64,000 nt of DNA from Streptomyces sp. CB03234 (GTDB lineage: Bacteria; Actinomycetota; Actinomycetes; Streptomycetales; Streptomycetaceae). Shown in pieces: positions 8,838 through 20,112 of this stretch (its first letter is position 1; each line of letters opens with the position of its first letter). The stretch covers positions 124,001-188,000 of the forward strand of contig NZ_LIYH01000007.1 of assembly GCF_001905885.1 (NCBI RefSeq), written 5' to 3'. Position numbers and translations under genes: made by a program. The notes beneath the pieces are model-generated. The model was not told where the DNA came from. It ran no database searches and worked only from the letters and a program-made list of their open reading frames with translations.

Positions 8838-8864
8838 GGAAGCCGCGTGAGGGCTACGCCAGGG

Positions 8865-9479
8865 TCAGCGGGCGTAGTACTCGACGACCAGCTGCTCGTC
8901 GCAGATGACCGGGATTTCCTTGCGGTTCGGCTCGCGGTCGAGGCGGAAGGCCAGGGCCTTCAGGTTGACCTGCAGGTAGCGGGGGGTCTCGCCGTCGGGG
9001 GCGAAGCCGCCCTCACGCGCGACCTGGAACAGGGTCTTGGCGCGGCTGCGCTCGCGGACCATCACGACGTCGTCGGGACGGACGCGGAACGACGGCTTGT
9101 CGACCTTCTGGCCGTTGACCTCGATGTGGCCGTGGACGACCATCTGGCGGGCCTGGTAGATGGTGCGGGCGATGCCCGAACGCAGGACCAAGGCGTCGAG
9201 GCGGCGCTCGAGCTCGACGACCAGCGCCTCGCCCGTCTTGCCCTCGGCCTTCTTGGCGCGGTCGTAGGCGCGCGCCATCTGGCGCTCGCTGATGTCGTAC
9301 TGCGCACGCAGACGCTGCTTCTCGAGCAGACGGACCTTGTAGTCCGAGTTCTGCTTGCGGCCACGGCCGTGCTCGCCCGGCGGGTAGGGGCGGGCCTCGA
9401 AGTACTTGACGGCCTTCGGCGTCAGCGCGATACCGAGCGCGCGAGACTTCTTGACCTTGGGACGCGACTGGTTAGGCAC
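8865..9479 (-). CDS. rpsD: 30S ribosomal protein S4
   Basis: Primary 16S rRNA binder and assembly protein; 204 aa. The S4 RNA-binding domain is at about 95-160 (RRLDALVLRSGIARTIYQARQMVVHGHIEVNG). The N-terminus lacks the four zinc-binding cysteines, so this is the cysteine-free form. GTG start at 9479 with GGAG about 5 nt upstream. Only 56 bp separate it from the divergent DUF2470 gene, and an iron box sits in that gap, so its promoter may be shared or overlapped by a metal-dependent repressor. Confidence 0.98.
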   Translation of the reverse strand: MPNQSRPKVKKSRALGIALTPKAVKYFEARPYPPGEHGRGRKQNSDYKVRLLEKQRLRAQYDISERQMARAYDRAKKAEGKTGEALVVELERRLDALVLRSGIARTIYQARQMVVHGHIEVNGQKVDKPSFRVRPDDVVMVRERSRAKTLFQVAREGGFAPDGETPRYLQVNLKALAFRLDREPNRKEIPVICDEQLVVEYYAR

Positions 9480-9502
9480 GTTCTCCAGACCTCCGATATA
9501 GG

Positions 9503-9521
9503 TTAGGTTAGGCTTACCTTA
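9503..9521. promoter_or_regulatory. Iron box (DmdR1/IdeR-type operator)
   Basis: TTAGGTTAGGCTTACCTTA differs at two positions from the 19-bp streptomycete iron-box consensus TTAGGTTAGGCTAACCTAA. It lies between the divergent starts of rpsD (9479) and the DUF2470 gene (9536). Its 3' edge is 3 nt from an AAGGAG ribosome site, so a bound repressor would cover the core promoter of the DUF2470 gene and probably that of rpsD. Confidence 0.8.
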
Positions 9522-9535
9522 ATCAAGGAGATCGC

Positions 9536-10363
9536 ATGTCGAGCCCTGGGAACACCACGCGCATCACAGACAGCAGCACAAAGAGCGACGCTCCTGCTTC
9601 GCAGAGCATCGATGTGACGGAGGTCCGATCAGCTCATGGTCAGCCGCGTCCCAGCGGGCTTGAAACCGCCCGGATGCCGTCAGCAGCCGAGCGCACACGA
9701 ACTCTCGTACAGAGTACATGCTCCGCGGTGCTCATCATCCCGGGGGCGGACGAGGCCGGTCCGGACGAGCTGATGCCGGAGGCCCGGACCGTGGGAACCG
9801 ACGGCGCGGTCTTCCTGCTGTTCCCGGCCGGCGCCCCGCCCGTGCGGGCCGCCACCCACGCCCAGGACGACGAGCTGCCCGTGGTGCTGGAGCTCACCGA
9901 TGTGGCCCCTGTTGCCGTGCCGCACCGCATCCGCGGGCGGGCGTGGGTCTCCGGGTGGCTGACATGCGCTCCCGGGGTCGCCGAGCCCGGGTACATGATG
10001 CTGCGGCTGGAGGTCGGCGAGGTGTACCTCGACGACCTGTGGGGCGATGCCACGGTCGGTCCCGAGGACTTCGCCGAGGCCGTGCCGGACCCTCTCACCG
10101 CGTACGAGACCGAACTGCTGCAGCACCTCGCCGCCGTGCACGACGACCATGTGCAGGGGCTGAGCGGCCTGCTCGGGCAGCGCACCGACGTACGGCGTGT
10201 GGTGCCGCTGGCGCTGGACCGGTTCGGGCTGCGGGTGCGCTGCCGGGACGCGGCGGGGTGTTCGTTCGACGCGCGCTTCGACTTCCCGGAGCCGGTGGGG
10301 GACATCCACGGGCTGCGGCGCGCGATGCACGCGCTCTTCGAGGCGGCCGGGCCGGCCGACTAG
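9536..10363 (+). CDS. DUF2470 domain-containing protein, likely iron regulated
   Basis: 275 aa. The body from about residue 47 resembles the DUF2470 / HugZ-like heme-associated family: an FMN-binding split-barrel-like region, then the C-terminal DUF2470 part with LLQHLAAVHDDHV and GCSFDARFDFPEPVGDIHGLR. A heme or iron role is inferred from the family and from the iron box upstream. The ATG at 9536 has AAGGAG at 9525-9530. The first 46 codons have clearly lower third-position GC than the rest, so ATG 9674 is an alternative start, but no good ribosome site precedes it. The stop overlaps that of the convergent rarA (CTAG). Confidence 0.8.
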   Translation: MSSPGNTTRITDSSTKSDAPASQSIDVTEVRSAHGQPRPSGLETARMPSAAERTRTLVQSTCSAVLIIPGADEAGPDELMPEARTVGTDGAVFLLFPAGAPPVRAATHAQDDELPVVLELTDVAPVAVPHRIRGRAWVSGWLTCAPGVAEPGYMMLRLEVGEVYLDDLWGDATVGPEDFAEAVPDPLTAYETELLQHLAAVHDDHVQGLSGLLGQRTDVRRVVPLALDRFGLRVRCRDAAGCSFDARFDFPEPVGDIHGLRRAMHALFEAAGPAD

Positions 10364-11718
10364 GTGGCCTCGCCGCCGCGCAGCCGCTCGCGTACCTTCT
10401 CGACCACGTCCGCGTACCTGGCCTCGGCGCCGTACCGCGTGGGTTGGTAGTACTGCTTGCCGTGGACCTCGTCCGGGGCGTACTGCTGGGCCGCGATACC
10501 GCCCGGGACGTCGTGCGGGTACACATAGCCCTGGGCGTGGCCCAGCTTGGCCGCCCCCTTGTAGTGCCCGTCGCGGAGATGGGGAGGAACGGGGCCTGCG
10601 AGGCCGTTCCGTATGTCCGCCTGGGCGGCCGCGATCGCCATGGTGGCGGCGTTGGACTTGGGCGCCAGTGCGAGCGCGATGGTGGCGTGGCTGAGGGTGA
10701 GGGCCGCCTCCGGAAAGCCGATCATGGCCACTGCCTGGGCGGCCGCGACAGCGAGGGGCAGTGCCGTCGGGTCCGCGAGGCCGATGTCCTCGCTGGCGGA
10801 GATCATCAGCCGGCGGGCGATGAAGCGGGGGTCCTCGCCGGCCTCGATCATCCTGGCCAGGTAGTGCAGGGCGGCGTCGACGTCGGAGCCTCGGATCGAC
10901 TTGATCAGCGCGCTGGCGACGTCGTAGTGCTGGTCGCCGTCCCGGTCGTACTTCACGGCCGCCCGGTCGACCGTCTCCTCCAGTGTGGCGAGGGTGATCT
11001 CCGGCTCGTTCTTGGCGAGGGCCGCGCCGGCCGCCGCCTCCAGGGCGGTGAGCGCCCGGCGGGCGTCGCCGCCGGCGATCCGGAGGAGGTGGGCTTCGGC
11101 GTCCTCCGGGAGGGTGACCGCGCCGTTGAGACCGCGCTCGTCGACCAGCGCCCGCTTCAGCAGCCCGCGGATGTCGTCGTCGGTGAGCGGCTCCAGGGTG
11201 AGCAGGAGCGAGCGGGAGAGCAGCGGGGAGATCACCGAGAAGTAGGGGTTCTCGGTGGTGGCGGCGATGAGGGTGACCCAGCGGTTCTCCACGGCGGGCA
11301 GGAGGGAGTCCTGCTGTGCCTTGCTGAAGCGGTGGATCTCGTCGAGGAAGAGGACCGTCTCCTTGCCGAAGCCTCCGGTGGCACGGCGGGCGCCGTCGAT
11401 GACCGCGCGGACCTCCTTGACGCCCGCGGTGATCGCGGACAGCTCCACGAAGCGCTTGTTGGTCGCCTTGGAGACGACGTACGCCAGTGTCGTCTTGCCC
11501 GTGCCGGGCGGGCCCCACAGGATCACGGACGAGGCGCCGGCCGGGCCGCCCGCGCCTTCGCCGACCAGTCGGCGCAGCGGTGAGCCGGGCTTGAGCAGGT
11601 GCTGCTGGCCGACGACTTCGTCCAGGGTGCGCGGACGCATCCGTACCGCCAGGGGACTGCTGGACGGGTCCTTTTCCTGGCGTTCTTCGGCTGCGGCGGT
11701 AAAGAGGTCGGGCTCCAC
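10360..11718 (-). CDS. rarA: Replication-associated recombination protein RarA (MgsA)
   Basis: AAA+ ATPase acting at stalled forks, related to clamp loaders; 452 aa. Walker A is GPPGTGKTT (residues 70-78) and Walker B LFLDEIHRF, followed by the sensor TTENPYF. The C-terminal MgsA region has GSDVDAALHYLARMIEAGEDP and ends in the typical GHYKGAAKLGHAQGYVYPHD. It stands alone, converging with the DUF2470 gene with a 4-bp overlap of stop codons. Confidence 0.96.
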   Translation of the reverse strand: MEPDLFTAAAEERQEKDPSSSPLAVRMRPRTLDEVVGQQHLLKPGSPLRRLVGEGAGGPAGASSVILWGPPGTGKTTLAYVVSKATNKRFVELSAITAGVKEVRAVIDGARRATGGFGKETVLFLDEIHRFSKAQQDSLLPAVENRWVTLIAATTENPYFSVISPLLSRSLLLTLEPLTDDDIRGLLKRALVDERGLNGAVTLPEDAEAHLLRIAGGDARRALTALEAAAGAALAKNEPEITLATLEETVDRAAVKYDRDGDQHYDVASALIKSIRGSDVDAALHYLARMIEAGEDPRFIARRLMISASEDIGLADPTALPLAVAAAQAVAMIGFPEAALTLSHATIALALAPKSNAATMAIAAAQADIRNGLAGPVPPHLRDGHYKGAAKLGHAQGYVYPHDVPGGIAAQQYAPDEVHGKQYYQPTRYGAEARYADVVEKVRERLRGGEAT

Positions 11719-11763
11719 ATCGTGAAGCCTATGTCAGCCCACTGACAGTCCCGGCGGGGCCGG

Positions 11764-12387
11764 TCAGCCGGTCCAGAAATCCCACCAGCGGGTCAGGATG
11801 AGCATCCCGATGATCCCGATGTGCAGGACGGGAAGAACCCAGGTGAACTCGTCGAGGAAGTCACGGACCGGGCGGGGGGCGGGCAGCAGGCCGTTGCGCA
11901 CGTTGTGCGAGGTGACGTACCAGAACATGACGATCGTGGCGACCCAGGCCAGGGAGCACCACAGGCAGAGCGCGTTGATCGTGTAGAGCGACTGGTACAT
12001 GAGCCACATGCAGAAGCCCACGCCGAAGAGCGTTCCCGCGTTCAGCCCCAGCCAGTACCAGCGGCGGTAGCGCGCGCCCGCGAGGAGGGCCACGCCGATG
12101 GCGATCACCATGCCGTACGTGACCAGACCGAGCATCGGGTTGGGGAACCCGAGGGCGGAGGCCTGCTCGCTCTTCATGATGTTGCCGCACGAGACGATGG
12201 GGTTCAGGCTGCAGCCCGGGGTGAAGTTCGGGTCCTCCAGCAGCTTGAACTTGTCGAGCGTGATCACCCAGGCCGCGAGCAGCCCTGCCGCGCCGGTGAC
12301 CACCAGCATCCACGCGAACGCCCGGCTGCTGCCGACCGTCGTCGCGCCAGGGCCGGAGGACACGTCGTCAACCGCTGCAGTCGTCAT
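11764..12387 (-). CDS. Vitamin K epoxide reductase (VKOR) family protein
   Basis: 207-aa integral membrane protein with about five hydrophobic segments. Redox cysteines typical of VKOR are visible: the pair in PGCSLNPIVSCGNIM and the active-site CLWC in NALCLWCSLAW. In actinobacteria VKOR uses menaquinone to reoxidise DsbA-like proteins and so drives extracytoplasmic disulphide formation. No thioredoxin domain is fused. The start is the ATG at 12387, where homology begins; the frame stays open far upstream through hisS. Confidence 0.88.
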   Translation of the reverse strand: MTTAAVDDVSSGPGATTVGSSRAFAWMLVVTGAAGLLAAWVITLDKFKLLEDPNFTPGCSLNPIVSCGNIMKSEQASALGFPNPMLGLVTYGMVIAIGVALLAGARYRRWYWLGLNAGTLFGVGFCMWLMYQSLYTINALCLWCSLAWVATIVMFWYVTSHNVRNGLLPAPRPVRDFLDEFTWVLPVLHIGIIGMLILTRWWDFWTG

Positions 12388-12473
12388 GTGGGCCGTTCCA
12401 TCGCTCGGTCGGTGCGTGAGGCAGTGGTCATTCTGCCGCATGGGGGCCGCTGTCCGCCGTTCGGTGGACATAA

Positions 12474-12501
12474 GGACACCCCGGCCGGGGCCGGGGTGTC
12501 C
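12474..12501 (-). terminator. Hairpin terminator after hisS
   Basis: GGACACCCCGG pairs perfectly with CCGGGGTGTCC around a 6-nt loop, 5 bp beyond the hisS stop. It separates hisS from the VKOR gene. Confidence 0.8.
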
Positions 12502-12506
12502 GGAGG

Positions 12507-13769
12507 TCACGCGAGGCGCGAGCTCAGCTTCTCGACGATCCCGTCGAGCGCGACCGGCTCCTGCTCGCCGGACTCCATGTCCTTCAGCTGGGCCACGCCC
12601 TCGGCCAGGTCCCGCTCGCCCAGGACGAGCGCGTACCGCGCCCCGCTGCGGTTGGCGGCCTTCATAGAGGCCTTCAGGCCCCTGCCCCCGTACGCGAAGT
12701 CCGTCGCGACGCCCGCCTTGCGCAGCTCGGTGACCACGCCGAACAGCCGGCGCCGGGCCTCCTCGCCGATCGGTACCGCGAAGACGCTGGTGGTGGCCGG
12801 CAGGTCGAGCGTCACGCCCTCGGCCTCCAAGGCCAGGACCGTGCGGTCCACGCCCAGGGCCCAGCCCACCGACGGCAGGGCGGGGCCACCGATCATCTCG
12901 GACAGGCCGTCGTAGCGGCCGCCGCCGCCCACCGCGGACTGCGAGCCGAGGCCGTCGTGGACGAACTCGAAGGTGGTGCGGGTGTAGTAGTCCAGGCCGC
13001 GCACCAGCTTCTCGTCGTCCTCGAACGCCACCCCGGCCGCGGTCAGCAGCTCGCGCACCTCGGAGTGGTACGCCTTGCAGGCGTCGCACAGGTGGTCGCG
13101 CAGCAGCGGCGCGCCCACCAGCTGCTTCTGGACGTCGGCGCGCTTGTCGTCGAGGACCCGCAGCGGGTTGATGTCGACGCGGCGGCGGGTGTCCTCGTCC
13201 AGGTCGAGCCCGCGCAGGAAGCCCTGGAGGGCCTCGCGGTAGAGGGGGCGGCACTCCTTGTCGCCCAGCGAGTTCAGCAGGATGCGGAAGTTCCGCAGGC
13301 CGAGCGAGCGGTACGCCTGGTCGGCCAGGATGATCAGCTCGGCGTCCAGCGCGGGGTCCTCGGCGCCGATCGCCTCGGCGCCGACCTGCGAGAAGTGGCG
13401 GTAGCGGCCCTTCTGCGGGCGCTCGTAGCGGTAGTACGAGCCCGAGTACCAGAGCTTGACGGGGAGGTTGCCCGCCTTGTGGAGGTTGGCCTCCAGCGCG
13501 GCGCGCAGCACGGACGCGGTGCCCTCGGGGCGCAGGGCGAGCCTGTCGCCGCCCTTGGTCTCGAAGGCGTACATCTCCTTGGTGACGATGTCGGTGGACT
13601 CGCCGACACCGCGGGCGAACAGTTCGACGTTCTCGAAGCCGGGGGTCTCGACGTAGCCGTAGCCGGAGTTCTTCAGCGGCGCGGAGATCGCCTCGCGGAC
13701 GGCGAGGTACGTCGCGGAACTCGGCGGCAGCAGGTCGTACGTGCCCTTGGGGGCCTGGAAGGTACTCAC
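12507..13769 (-). CDS. hisS: Histidyl-tRNA synthetase
   Basis: Charges tRNA-His; class II synthetase of 420 aa. Motifs visible are PKGTYDLLP at the N-terminus, LRPEGTASVLRA (motif 2 region), the histidine-specific LVRGLDYYTRTTFEF and GGGGRYDGL, and a C-terminal anticodon-binding domain ending EKLSSRLA. The GTG at 13769 begins VSTFQAPKGTYD; the longer frame upstream is not conserved. It follows the metallo-hydrolase gene after 13 bp, as in many actinobacteria. Confidence 0.98.
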   Translation of the reverse strand: MSTFQAPKGTYDLLPPSSATYLAVREAISAPLKNSGYGYVETPGFENVELFARGVGESTDIVTKEMYAFETKGGDRLALRPEGTASVLRAALEANLHKAGNLPVKLWYSGSYYRYERPQKGRYRHFSQVGAEAIGAEDPALDAELIILADQAYRSLGLRNFRILLNSLGDKECRPLYREALQGFLRGLDLDEDTRRRVDINPLRVLDDKRADVQKQLVGAPLLRDHLCDACKAYHSEVRELLTAAGVAFEDDEKLVRGLDYYTRTTFEFVHDGLGSQSAVGGGGRYDGLSEMIGGPALPSVGWALGVDRTVLALEAEGVTLDLPATTSVFAVPIGEEARRRLFGVVTELRKAGVATDFAYGGRGLKASMKAANRSGARYALVLGERDLAEGVAQLKDMESGEQEPVALDGIVEKLSSRLA

Positions 13770-13782
13770 GGGACTTCTCTCG

Positions 13783-14490
13783 TCACATTCCTCGTCGGGG
13801 GGCGGGAGCCGCTCCCTGGCCGGTCGCCACCTCGCGGAGGTACGGGTTGGTGGCGCGCTCGCGGCCGATGGTCGTCTGGGGGCCGTGGCCGGACAGGACC
13901 ACGGTCGAGTCGTCGAGCGGCAGGCACACGCGGGCCAGCGATTCGAGCATCTCGGCCATGTCACCGCCCGGCAGGTCGGTGCGTCCGATGGAGCCGGCGA
14001 AGAGCAGGTCGCCCGAGAAGAACACCGGCGGGATGTCCGCGGCCTCGGGCATGCTGAAGGTCACCGACCCCTTGGTATGGCCGGGCGCGTGCGACACGGT
14101 CAGCTCCAGGCCCGCGAGGCTCAGCTTGGCCCCGTCGGTCAGCTCGTGGACGTCGTCCGGCTCCCCCACGGTCAGCTCGCCCATCAGCGGCATGCCGATG
14201 GAGCGGCCGAGGGCCTTCTCCGGGTCGCTCATCATGTACCGGTCGGCGGGGTGGATCCACGCGGGTACGTCATGGGCACCACAGACCGGGACGACGGAGG
14301 CGACGTGGTCGATGTGGCCATGGGTGAGGACGACGGCCACGGGCTTGAGCCGATGCTTCTTGAGCGTCTCCTCGACACCCTGGGTGGCCTGGTGGCCCGG
14401 GTCGATGATCACGCACTCCTCGCCTGCGGCGGGGGCGACCAGGTAGCAGTTGGTCCCCCAGGCCCCGGCGGGGAACCCGGCAATGAGCAC
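13783..14490 (-). CDS. MBL-fold metallo-hydrolase (glyoxalase II-like)
   Basis: 235 aa. The metal site is THGHIDHV (HxHxDH), followed by SHAPGHTKGS and SGDLLFAGSIGRTDLPGG, the hydroxyacylglutathione-hydrolase-like pattern. The GTG at 14490 is chosen over an ATG at 14517 because AAGGA lies just upstream and conserved residues (LIAGFPAGAWGTNCYLVA) begin there. It heads the hisS unit and is divergent from the cyclophilin gene. The substrate is not known. Confidence 0.88.
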   Translation of the reverse strand: MLIAGFPAGAWGTNCYLVAPAAGEECVIIDPGHQATQGVEETLKKHRLKPVAVVLTHGHIDHVASVVPVCGAHDVPAWIHPADRYMMSDPEKALGRSIGMPLMGELTVGEPDDVHELTDGAKLSLAGLELTVSHAPGHTKGSVTFSMPEAADIPPVFFSGDLLFAGSIGRTDLPGGDMAEMLESLARVCLPLDDSTVVLSGHGPQTTIGRERATNPYLREVATGQGAAPAPRRGM

Positions 14491-14644
14491 GATCGTCCTT
14501 AAAGAGTCGTCCGGCACGCGTGGTCCGGCGGAGGAATGCAGCAGATCAGAGCCTACCGGCGCTGCTCATTCCACAGCCAACCCGTATACGGTACGGGCAC
14601 ACTCGGCCAGGACAGGAACAGACGACCTACAAGGAGTAGACCCG

Positions 14645-15436
14645 GTGGTCACCAGCGATCAGCGGCGGCGCCAGCTCGCCCGGGAGAAGTTCGAGCGGCA
14701 GCAGAGGCGTCGTGAGGAGGCCCGTAAGAAGGCCAAGCGCCGCAATACGATCATCATCGCCTCGGTCGCCGTGGCGCTGGTGCTGGGAGCCGGCGCGTAC
14801 ACGAATCTCCGCACCGAGTCCGCGGCGGACGCGAAGAAGCCCATCGAATTCCCCTCGTCGTCGCCGGGCGCCGACTCCTCGCCGGAGCCGAAGGCGGACG
14901 AGCCGAAGATGGCGATCGACGCCAAGGCGAAGTACACGATGGCGCTGACCACCAACCACGGGGCCGTCTCGATCGCGATGGACGCCGCGAAGACGCCCCG
15001 TACGGTGAACTCGTTCAAGCACCTCGCCGACAAGAAGTACTTCGACAACACCAAGTGCCACCGGCTCACCACGCAGGGCATCTTCGTGCTGCAGTGCGGC
15101 GACCCCAAGGGCGACGGCACCGGTGGCCCCGGCTACACCATCCCGGACGAGAACCTGGGAGCGCTCGGCAAGGCGGGTGCGGACGGTGCGGTGACGTATC
15201 CGGCCGGGACGGTGGCGATGGCCAACACCGGGCAGCCCGGCACCGGCGGCAGCCAGTTCTTCCTCGTCTACAAGGACACCAAGCTGCCCCCGCAGTACAC
15301 GCCCTTCGGCACGATGGACGCGGCCGGTCTGAAGGTCGTCCAGGACGTGGCCAAGGACGGGGTCGCGGGCGGCGCCACGGACGGTGCCCCCAAGAAGGCC
15401 GTCACCATGGAGAAGGCCACCGTCGACAAGGTGTGA
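14645..15436 (+). CDS. Membrane-anchored cyclophilin-type peptidyl-prolyl isomerase
   Basis: 263 aa. A very basic cytosolic N-terminus (REKFERQQRRREEARKKAKRR) is followed by one membrane segment near residues 36-55, a Pro/Ser-rich linker, and a cyclophilin domain from about 90 (RTVNSFKHLADKKYFDNTKCHRL, PAGTVAMANTGQPGTGGSQFFL). It should act on exported or envelope proteins. GTG 14645 is supported by AAGGAG at 14631-14636; the upstream frame overlaps the divergent gene. Confidence 0.92.
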   Translation: MVTSDQRRRQLAREKFERQQRRREEARKKAKRRNTIIIASVAVALVLGAGAYTNLRTESAADAKKPIEFPSSSPGADSSPEPKADEPKMAIDAKAKYTMALTTNHGAVSIAMDAAKTPRTVNSFKHLADKKYFDNTKCHRLTTQGIFVLQCGDPKGDGTGGPGYTIPDENLGALGKAGADGAVTYPAGTVAMANTGQPGTGGSQFFLVYKDTKLPPQYTPFGTMDAAGLKVVQDVAKDGVAGGATDGAPKKAVTMEKATVDKV

Positions 15437-15623
15437 CACGGGGCGTGAACCGCGGAATTCGGTCGCGCTGAGTGCGGACAGCCGGGCGGCCGGTCGCCTA
15501 GATTGGCGTTGTGCAGCGCGACCTCGACTGTCGCGTTGTGGAGGGCGGGCGAGGCCCGTCAGGGAACTGTGGACGATGCCCGGGGGCCGACCGCCCTCGT
15601 CGGCATCATGTGGAGGAGGCGCT

Positions 15624-16853
15624 GTGAGCAGCGACCCGTGGGGCCGCGTCGACGAGACGGGCACCGTGTACGTGCGTACAGCCGACGGCGAGAAGGTCGT
15701 CGGATCGTGGCAGGCCGGATCTCCCGAGGAGGCACTGGCCTACTTCGAGCGCAAGTACGAGGGCTTGGTTGTCGAGATCGGCCTCCTCGAGAAGCGGGTG
15801 AAGACCACCGACCTGTCGGCCAAGGACGCCATGGCCGCGATCGACCACATCCGTCATCAGGTGGACGAGCACCACGCCGTGGGCGACCTCGACGCGCTGC
15901 GCAAGCGGCTCGACAAGCTGGTCGAGACGGTGGAGGCGCGGCGCGAGGAGCGCAAGGCCCAGAAGGCCAAGCAGACCGACGAGGCGCGGCACGCCAAGGA
16001 GGCGCTGGTCAAGGAGGCCGAGGAGCTGGCCCAGAGCGAGCAGTGGCGGGCCGCGGGCGAGCGGCTGCGGGCGCTGGTGGACACCTGGAAGGGCCTGCCG
16101 CGGCTCGACCGGAAGTCCGACGACGAGCTGTGGCACCGCTTCTCGCACGCCCGGTCGGCGTTCTCCAAGCGTCGCAAGGCGCACTTCGCGTCGCTGGACG
16201 CGCAGCGCGAGGAGGCCCGCAAGGTCAAGGAGAAGCTGGTCGCGGAGGCCGAGGCGCTGTCCGGTTCCACCGACTGGGGCGCGACGGCCGCCCGGTACCG
16301 CGAGCTGATGGCGGAGTGGAAGGCGGCGGGCCGGGCCCAGCGCGAGCACGAGGACGACCTGTGGAACCGTTTCCGCGGCGCCCAGGACGTCTTCTTCGCG
16401 GCGCGCAGCGAGGTCTTCGCGGAGCGTGACGCCGAGCAGGCGGAGAACCTCAAGCTGAAGGAGGAGCTCGCCGGCGAGGCCGAGAAGCTGCTCCCGGTGA
16501 AGGACCTCAAGGCGGCCCGTGCGGCCTTCCGGTCCATCAACGAGCGCTGGGAGGCGATCGGGCACGTACCGCGTGACGCCCGCCCGAAGGTCGAGGGCCG
16601 GATGCACACCGTGGAGCGGGCGATCCAGGAGGCCGAGGAGGCCGAGTGGCGTCGTACGAACCCGGAGGCACGCGCGCGTGCGGCGGGCCTGACGGGCCAG
16701 CTCCAGGACGCGGTCGACAAGCTGCACAAGCAGATCGACGCGGCCCGTGCGGCGGGCAACGACGCCAAGGCGGACAAGCTGGCGCGTGAGCTGGAGGGCC
16801 GGCAGGCGCTGCTGGACCAGGCGCTGAAGGGGCTGCAGGAGTTCGGCGGCTGA
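15624..16853 (+). CDS. DUF349 domain-containing coiled-coil protein
   Basis: 409 aa. After a short N-terminal beta segment (RVDETGTVYVRTADGEKVVGSW) the protein is almost entirely charged helix with repeated DUF349 units of the form W...G..P+....ELW.RF..A...F, seen three times. Cytosolic; no catalytic motif. The start is the GTG at 15624 with GGAGGAGG a few bases upstream. Function unknown; some DUF349 relatives affect recombination or stress responses, which is not evidence for this one. It converges on relA. Confidence 0.88.
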   Translation: MSSDPWGRVDETGTVYVRTADGEKVVGSWQAGSPEEALAYFERKYEGLVVEIGLLEKRVKTTDLSAKDAMAAIDHIRHQVDEHHAVGDLDALRKRLDKLVETVEARREERKAQKAKQTDEARHAKEALVKEAEELAQSEQWRAAGERLRALVDTWKGLPRLDRKSDDELWHRFSHARSAFSKRRKAHFASLDAQREEARKVKEKLVAEAEALSGSTDWGATAARYRELMAEWKAAGRAQREHEDDLWNRFRGAQDVFFAARSEVFAERDAEQAENLKLKEELAGEAEKLLPVKDLKAARAAFRSINERWEAIGHVPRDARPKVEGRMHTVERAIQEAEEAEWRRTNPEARARAAGLTGQLQDAVDKLHKQIDAARAAGNDAKADKLARELEGRQALLDQALKGLQEFGG

Positions 16854-16866
16854 CTCAAGCCATGCG

Positions 16867-16898
16867 AAAAGGGCCTCCCCTCGAAGGGAGGCCCTTTT
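16867..16898. terminator. Bidirectional terminator between the DUF349 gene and relA
   Basis: AAAAGGGCCTCCC pairs perfectly with GGGAGGCCCTTTT around a 6-nt loop, giving a T-run on either strand. It lies 13 bp after the DUF349 stop and 10 bp beyond the relA stop. Confidence 0.93.
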
Positions 16899-16908
16899 CC
16901 GTGCGCCG

Positions 16909-19392
<2,484 letters not shown>

Positions 19393-19518
19393 GAGCGCTC
19401 CTCGTGCGGGTCCGGGTCCCCCGGTCAGGCCCGGAATCCCATGGTACTGACCTCGCGCCGACCGCTCGCCCCGGGACGGGGACGGTACGGCCGCGGAGCC
19501 GGGCACCGGACAACGCGA

Positions 19519-19548
19519 AACGGGCACCCGGTGTTCCGGGTGCCCGTT
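19519..19548 (-). terminator. Hairpin terminator after apt
   Basis: AACGGGCACCCGG pairs perfectly with CCGGGTGCCCGTT around TGTT, 21 bp past the apt stop and upstream of relA. It marks the 3' end of the yajC-secD-secF-apt group. Confidence 0.85.
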
Positions 19549-19569
19549 CCTGTCCCGTATGCGCGCTGG

Positions 19570-20112
19570 TCAGAGCGTGATCAGCGCCTCCAGCGGGGCG
19601 CCGGCCAGGGTCGGCTCCAGGCGGGCGCGGCCGCCCAGGAAGCCGAGCTCCATGAGCACGGCGACGCCCGCGACCTCGGCACCGGCCCGCCGGATCAGCT
19701 CCAGCGAGGCCTCGGCGGTGCCACCGGTGGCGAGGACGTCGTCGATGACCATGACGCGGTCGCCGGGGAGCAGGTCCTCGGCGTGCACCTCGATCTCGGC
19801 GGTGCCGTACTCCAGCTCGTACGCCTGCGACAGGGTCGCGCCGGGCAGCTTGCCCGCCTTGCGTACGGGGATGAAGCCCAGCTTCGCGGTGACGGCGACC
19901 GGGGCGGCGAGGATGAACCCGCGCGCCTCCAGGCCGACGATCTTCGTCGCGCCGTGCCGTACGCACAGCTCCGCCAGCGCCCCGGTGAGGGCGGCGAACG
20001 CCTCCGGGTCCGCGAGCAGCGGCGTGATGTCCTTGAACGTCACCCCGGGGATGGGGTGGTCCGCGACGTCCCGGATCCGGCTGAGCAGCAGCTCCTGCGT
20101 GGTGACGGTCAT
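19570..20112 (-). CDS. apt: Adenine phosphoribosyltransferase
   Basis: Salvages adenine to AMP using PRPP; 180 aa. The PRPP-binding motif is VMVIDDVLATGGTA, and the type-specific GLEARGFILAAPVA is present near the middle. The ATG at 20112 overlaps the secF stop (ATGA). The secD-secF-apt-relA order is conserved in actinobacteria and places purine salvage beside (p)ppGpp metabolism. Confidence 0.97.
   Translation of the reverse strand: MTVTTQELLLSRIRDVADHPIPGVTFKDITPLLADPEAFAALTGALAELCVRHGATKIVGLEARGFILAAPVAVTAKLGFIPVRKAGKLPGATLSQAYELEYGTAEIEVHAEDLLPGDRVMVIDDVLATGGTAEASLELIRRAGAEVAGVAVLMELGFLGGRARLEPTLAGAPLEALITL

Noticed and set aside
9503..9521. Zur box or arginine box
   Set aside because: The sequence matches the iron-box pattern far better; the A/T-rich TGAAAATGATTTTCA Zur pattern is absent.
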